Shown here one piece after another: positions 13,818 to 16,626 of a DNA stretch of 16,626 nt. How positions within the stretch are numbered: position 1 is the first letter of the stretch; each line of letters starts with the position of its first letter. The stretch lies in NCBI GenBank assembly GCA_045657205.1, contig JAZOSS010000014.1:1-16626 (forward strand). The letters are read 5' to 3'. This DNA comes from RGIG7213 sp045657205 (GTDB lineage Bacteria > Bacillota > Clostridia > Oscillospirales > CAG-272). Both the position numbers and the translations under genes were made by a program. The notes beneath the pieces are model-generated. The model had not been told where the DNA came from and made no database searches. It worked only from the letters and a program-made list of their open reading frames with translations.

Positions 13818-14192
13818 ATGCCGAATTACAGAAGACGCCGTATAAACGACGAAATGACACGTGAGCTTTGCAGAATAATAAGAAACGTAAAAGACCCCCG
13901 CGTTTCGAACTCTCTTACGACCGTTACGGGATGCGACGTAACACCCGACTTGAAATATGCAAAGGTGTTTTTCTCATTTCTTGACGATGCAAATGAAGAA
14001 GAAGCCGAGATGAAGAGAAAAGAAATAAAAAAGGGACTTGAAAGTGCAAAAGGCTTTATCAGACGTGAGCTTGCACAAACTCTCAACCTCCGTATAACGC
14101 CCGATCTTGTCTTCATACCCGATACGTCCGTTGAATACGGTGCAAAAATCTCGAAAATACTGAAAGAAATAAATGACGATGAACAGACTTGA
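13818..14192 (+). CDS. rbfA: 30S ribosome-binding factor A
   Basis: Assists 16S rRNA 5'-end processing and late 30S assembly, and is important in cold. The 124 residues form a single KH-type domain. The marks are RRRRINDEMTRELCRIIRNVKDPRV at the N-terminus, VTPDLKYAKVFFSFL (41-55), then RRELAQTLNLRITPDLVFIPDTSVEYGAKI (82-111). AAGGGA (13805-13810) precedes ATG. Its stop overlaps nrnA by 20 nt, the usual rbfA-nrnA coupling in Firmicutes. The nusA-infB genes that normally precede it are not upstream here. Confidence 0.94.
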   Translation: MPNYRRRRINDEMTRELCRIIRNVKDPRVSNSLTTVTGCDVTPDLKYAKVFFSFLDDANEEEAEMKRKEIKKGLESAKGFIRRELAQTLNLRITPDLVFIPDTSVEYGAKISKILKEINDDEQT

Positions 14193-15153
14193 CACCATAG
14201 AACAGCTCGGTGAGCTTATTTTGAATTACTCCTCGTTTACGATAGTAACGCACATAAATCCCGACGGGGACACCCTCGGCTCGGCGTTTGCTTTGCGTGA
14301 GATACTGTGGGATCTTGACAAAAAAGCAGACATCGTCTGCACCGACAAAGTCCCGGAAAGACTTATGTTTTTAACCGACGGCGAGGATATCGGATACACG
14401 GATAAAAACGAATGCGTAATAAGCGTTGACGTGGCAGAGCCGCGCTTAACGGGAGGTCTTGACTCTCTTTACGGAGGAGTCGATATAAAAATAGACCATC
14501 ACGCATCAGGCGTTGATTTTGCAAAATACAACTACGTAAACCCCGAAAGCAGTGCGTGCGGTGAAATAATAACGGAGCTTGCCGTATATTTTAAGGAAAA
14601 ATATATAAAAGATCTTTCGTACAATACCGCTTGGTTTTTGTATTGCGCGATATCCTCGGACACGGGTTGCTTCCGCTATTCAAACACGACGGCAAAAACG
14701 CACTCGCTTGCATCGTTTCTTATGCAGTACGGCATCGACACACCGTATATCGACGAGATGCTTCACATAAGAACTCCTATGAAAACTCTCCTGGTCAATG
14801 CCGAGGTAACGAAGCGTATGCTTTTTTACGATGAAGGTATGATCGCCGTAGCGTATGCCGACGATGCGTTTGTAAAGAGCATCGAGGCGACGTGGGACGA
14901 TATAGGAAATATCGTCGATATACCGAGATGTATCGAAGGCGTTGAAATAGCCGCATCCGTAAAGGAAAAGGAAAATAACGAATACAAGGTCTCCCTGCGT
15001 ACGCGAAACGTTGACTGCACGAAGATCGCCGCAGTGTTCGGCGGCGGCGGACACATCCGCGCTTCCGGCTGTACCGTGACGGCACAGAATATGGAAGAAG
15101 CTATAAAAAAATTGGTAACTGTGTGCAGTAAAGCACTCAAAGAAATGGAATAA
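14173..15153 (+). CDS. nrnA: DHH/DHHA1 phosphoesterase, nano-RNase / pAp phosphatase NrnA
   Basis: Degrades 2-5-nt RNA (and in some members cyclic dinucleotide-derived pApA) and removes the 3'-phosphate of pAp. The 326 residues carry motif I THINPDGDTLGSA (26-38), the Asp in SVDVAEPR (84-91), the DHH motif (108-110) in KIDHHASG, SSDTGCFRYS (161-170) and the DHHA1 glycine motif GGGGHIRASG (290-299). ATG 14173 is followed two codons later by a second ATG (14179); both lie inside the end of rbfA and neither has a strong ribosome binding site, so the start could be either. Length is normal. truB-ribF, common next neighbours, are replaced here by mnmG. Confidence 0.92.
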   Translation: MTMNRLDTIEQLGELILNYSSFTIVTHINPDGDTLGSAFALREILWDLDKKADIVCTDKVPERLMFLTDGEDIGYTDKNECVISVDVAEPRLTGGLDSLYGGVDIKIDHHASGVDFAKYNYVNPESSACGEIITELAVYFKEKYIKDLSYNTAWFLYCAISSDTGCFRYSNTTAKTHSLASFLMQYGIDTPYIDEMLHIRTPMKTLLVNAEVTKRMLFYDEGMIAVAYADDAFVKSIEATWDDIGNIVDIPRCIEGVEIAASVKEKENNEYKVSLRTRNVDCTKIAAVFGGGGHIRASGCTVTAQNMEEAIKKLVTVCSKALKEME

Positions 15154-15205
15154 AAGCTTATTGCTTCTTCTCACCTTGATGCAATAGTAAAGAATGGATT
15201 TTATT

Positions 15206-16626
15206 ATGAATTTTGAACTCGGACAAACAGATATAGCCGTAGTGGGCGCAGGCCATGCGGGGATCGAAGCCGCACTTGCCTGTGCGAGAATGGGATTTAA
15301 GGTAATACTGTTCACGATGAACCTCGATTCCGTCGGAAATATGCCGTGCAATCCGTCAATAGGCGGTACGGGCAAGGGCCATCTCGTTTTTGAGATAGAC
15401 GCCCTCGGCGGTGAAATGGGCAGAGGGGCGGATATGGTAACGCTCCAGAACAGGATGCTCAACCGCGGTAAAGGTCCTGCGGTACATTCAAAGAGAATAC
15501 AGGCAGACAGATCTAAATACCACACGTATATGAAGCACACCCTTGAAAATACGGAAAATCTTTTGCTTTACCAGGCGGAGGTTTGCGATATTTTGCTTGA
15601 CGGCGGTGCCGTTTGCGGTGTCGTTACGGCACTGGGTGCCGTCTTCCGCTGTAAAGCCGCCATAATCTGTGCAGGTACGTATCTCGGCGGTAAGGTCATA
15701 ATCGGTGAAAGCAGCGTGCAATCGGGTCCTGACGGTATGCTTCCGTCGCTCGGACTTTCCGAAAACCTTGAAAAGCTCGGCATACGCCTTATGAGATTTA
15801 AAACGGGAACGCCTGCAAGAGTTCTGAAAAGCAGTGTCGATCTTTCCATACTTGACGAACAGCACAGCGACAGCGACGTGCCGTTTTCATCAAGAACAAC
15901 GAAAGAGGAGCTTGCAGAACGTCCCGAAATACCGTGCCATATCGTATATACGAACGAAAAAACGCACGAAATAATCAAATCAAACCTCCACCGCTCACCT
16001 CTTTACGGCGGTATGATAAAGGGAACGGGACCGAGATACTGCCCGAGTATCGAAGATAAGATAGTGCGTTTTGCCGACAAGGAACGCCATCAGCTTTTCG
16101 TAGAGCCGATGGGACTTGAAACGGAGGAGCTTTACGTTCAGGGATTTTCTTCGTCGCTTCCTGCCGACGTTCAGGTGCAGATGCTTCATTCGCTCAAAGG
16201 CTTTGAAAACGCACAGATAATGCGCCACGCATACGCTATCGAATACGACTGTATCGACCCGACACAGCTGAAGCACACGCTCGAATTCAAAGATATCCCG
16301 TATCTGTACGGCGCAGGTCAGTTCAACGGCACCTCGGGCTATGAGGAAGCCGCCGCACAGGGACTTATTGCGGGAATAAACGCCGCACTCAAGCTTTCGG
16401 GTAAGGATGAATTCGTGTTAAGACGTGACGAAAGCTATATAGGAACGCTTATCGACGATCTTGTTGTAAAGGGTACGAACGAGCCGTACAGAATGATGAC
16501 GTCGCGCTCGGAATACAGACTGCTTTTGCGCCAGGATAACGCCGACGAAAGACTCACCCCGTACGGCTACAAGCTCGGACTTATAAGTGAAGAAAGATAT
16601 GCAAGATTTTTAGAAAAGCAAAGACG
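15206..16626 (+). CDS. mnmG: tRNA uridine-5-carboxymethylaminomethyl modification enzyme MnmG, truncated by the window edge
   Basis: The FAD protein that, with MnmE, installs the (carboxymethyl)aminomethyl group at U34 of tRNAs reading split codon boxes. The frame is open to the right end: about 473 residues of an expected 620-630. Visible marks are the dinucleotide-binding VVGAGHAG (12-19), MPCNPSIGGTGKGHL, the FKTGTPAR segment, LYGGMIKGTGPRYCPSIEDK, EPMGLETEELYVQGFS, PYLYGAGQFNGTSGYEEAAAQGL, and the MMTSRSEYRLLLRQDNAD signature near the edge. ATG 15206 matches the usual MNFELG start; an in-frame ATG at 15194 is an alternative. The ribosome binding site is weak. It follows nrnA by 52 nt with no terminator between, so it is probably cotranscribed. 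Confidence 0.95.
   Translation, partial: MNFELGQTDIAVVGAGHAGIEAALACARMGFKVILFTMNLDSVGNMPCNPSIGGTGKGHLVFEIDALGGEMGRGADMVTLQNRMLNRGKGPAVHSKRIQADRSKYHTYMKHTLENTENLLLYQAEVCDILLDGGAVCGVVTALGAVFRCKAAIICAGTYLGGKVIIGESSVQSGPDGMLPSLGLSENLEKLGIRLMRFKTGTPARVLKSSVDLSILDEQHSDSDVPFSSRTTKEELAERPEIPCHIVYTNEKTHEIIKSNLHRSPLYGGMIKGTGPRYCPSIEDKIVRFADKERHQLFVEPMGLETEELYVQGFSSSLPADVQVQMLHSLKGFENAQIMRHAYAIEYDCIDPTQLKHTLEFKDIPYLYGAGQFNGTSGYEEAAAQGLIAGINAALKLSGKDEFVLRRDESYIGTLIDDLVVKGTNEPYRMMTSRSEYRLLLRQDNADERLTPYGYKLGLISEERYARFLEKQR

Noticed and set aside
15159..15186. TATTGC/GCAATA hairpin between nrnA and mnmG
   Set aside because: Only 6 bp with a 16-nt loop and no T-run, so it is not supported as a terminator or a regulatory RNA.
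14680..15540. A 286-codon open frame on the minus strand across nrnA and mnmG
   Set aside because: It is antisense to conserved nrnA and mnmG coding sequence and has no recognisable motif.

Overview
The window is about 16.6 kb of chromosome from a low-to-moderate GC, endospore-forming member of the Firmicutes, class Clostridia. Evidence for this is AGGAGG-type ribosome binding sites, TTGACA/TATAAT promoters with 17-nt spacers and frequent TGn extensions, a clear SpoVT, a CotF-like ferritin-fold coat protein, and YigZ, RbfA, NrnA and MnmG of Firmicutes type. A gut Oscillospirales-like lineage is my guess; the sequence alone cannot fix it.

Layout. (1) 73-651 (-): a small secreted, membrane-anchored protein. 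(2) 885-5374 (+): a complete leucine operon, leuA-leuC-leuD-leuB, with 1-3 nt gaps, transcribed divergently from gene 1. (3) 5506-7700 (+): rpmE with its own promoter and terminator, then hflX and a yigZ/IMPACT gene, which are translationally close. (4) 7705-8380: a REP-like palindrome and transposase module. It holds two tandem palindrome copies, a frameshifted Y1/HUH REP-associated transposase (RAYT) on the minus strand, and a third palindrome copy lying in frame inside the transposase gene. (5) 8446-10015 (-): two more secreted, anchored paralogues of gene 1. (6) 10177-10722 (-): spoVT, preceded by a sigma-G-like promoter. (7) 10931-12022 (+): a very AT-rich membrane acyltransferase, probably acquired. 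(8) 12267-12719 (-): CotF-like coat protein. (9) 12877-13686 (+): zinc-ribbon membrane protein of unknown role. (10) 13818-16626 (+): rbfA-nrnA-mnmG, with mnmG running off the right edge.

How the genes work together. LeuA, LeuCD and LeuB carry 2-ketoisovalerate through to 2-ketoisocaproate, the precursor of leucine. RpmE, HflX, RbfA and MnmG serve ribosome structure, rescue, maturation and tRNA modification, and NrnA clears nano-RNA. SpoVT and the CotF-like protein are forespore and coat functions. The three surface proteins form a paralogue family with near-consensus promoters and strong ribosome binding sites, so they are probably abundant envelope proteins. Genes 1 and 2 share the extracellular head, while genes 1 and 3 share the linker-anchor tail (NPATSD, transmembrane helix, KKVRA).

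The two most unusual items are the palindrome/RAYT module, where the repeat itself encodes part of the transposase, and the module-swapped surface family. All assignments come from reading motifs by eye; no database search was run.
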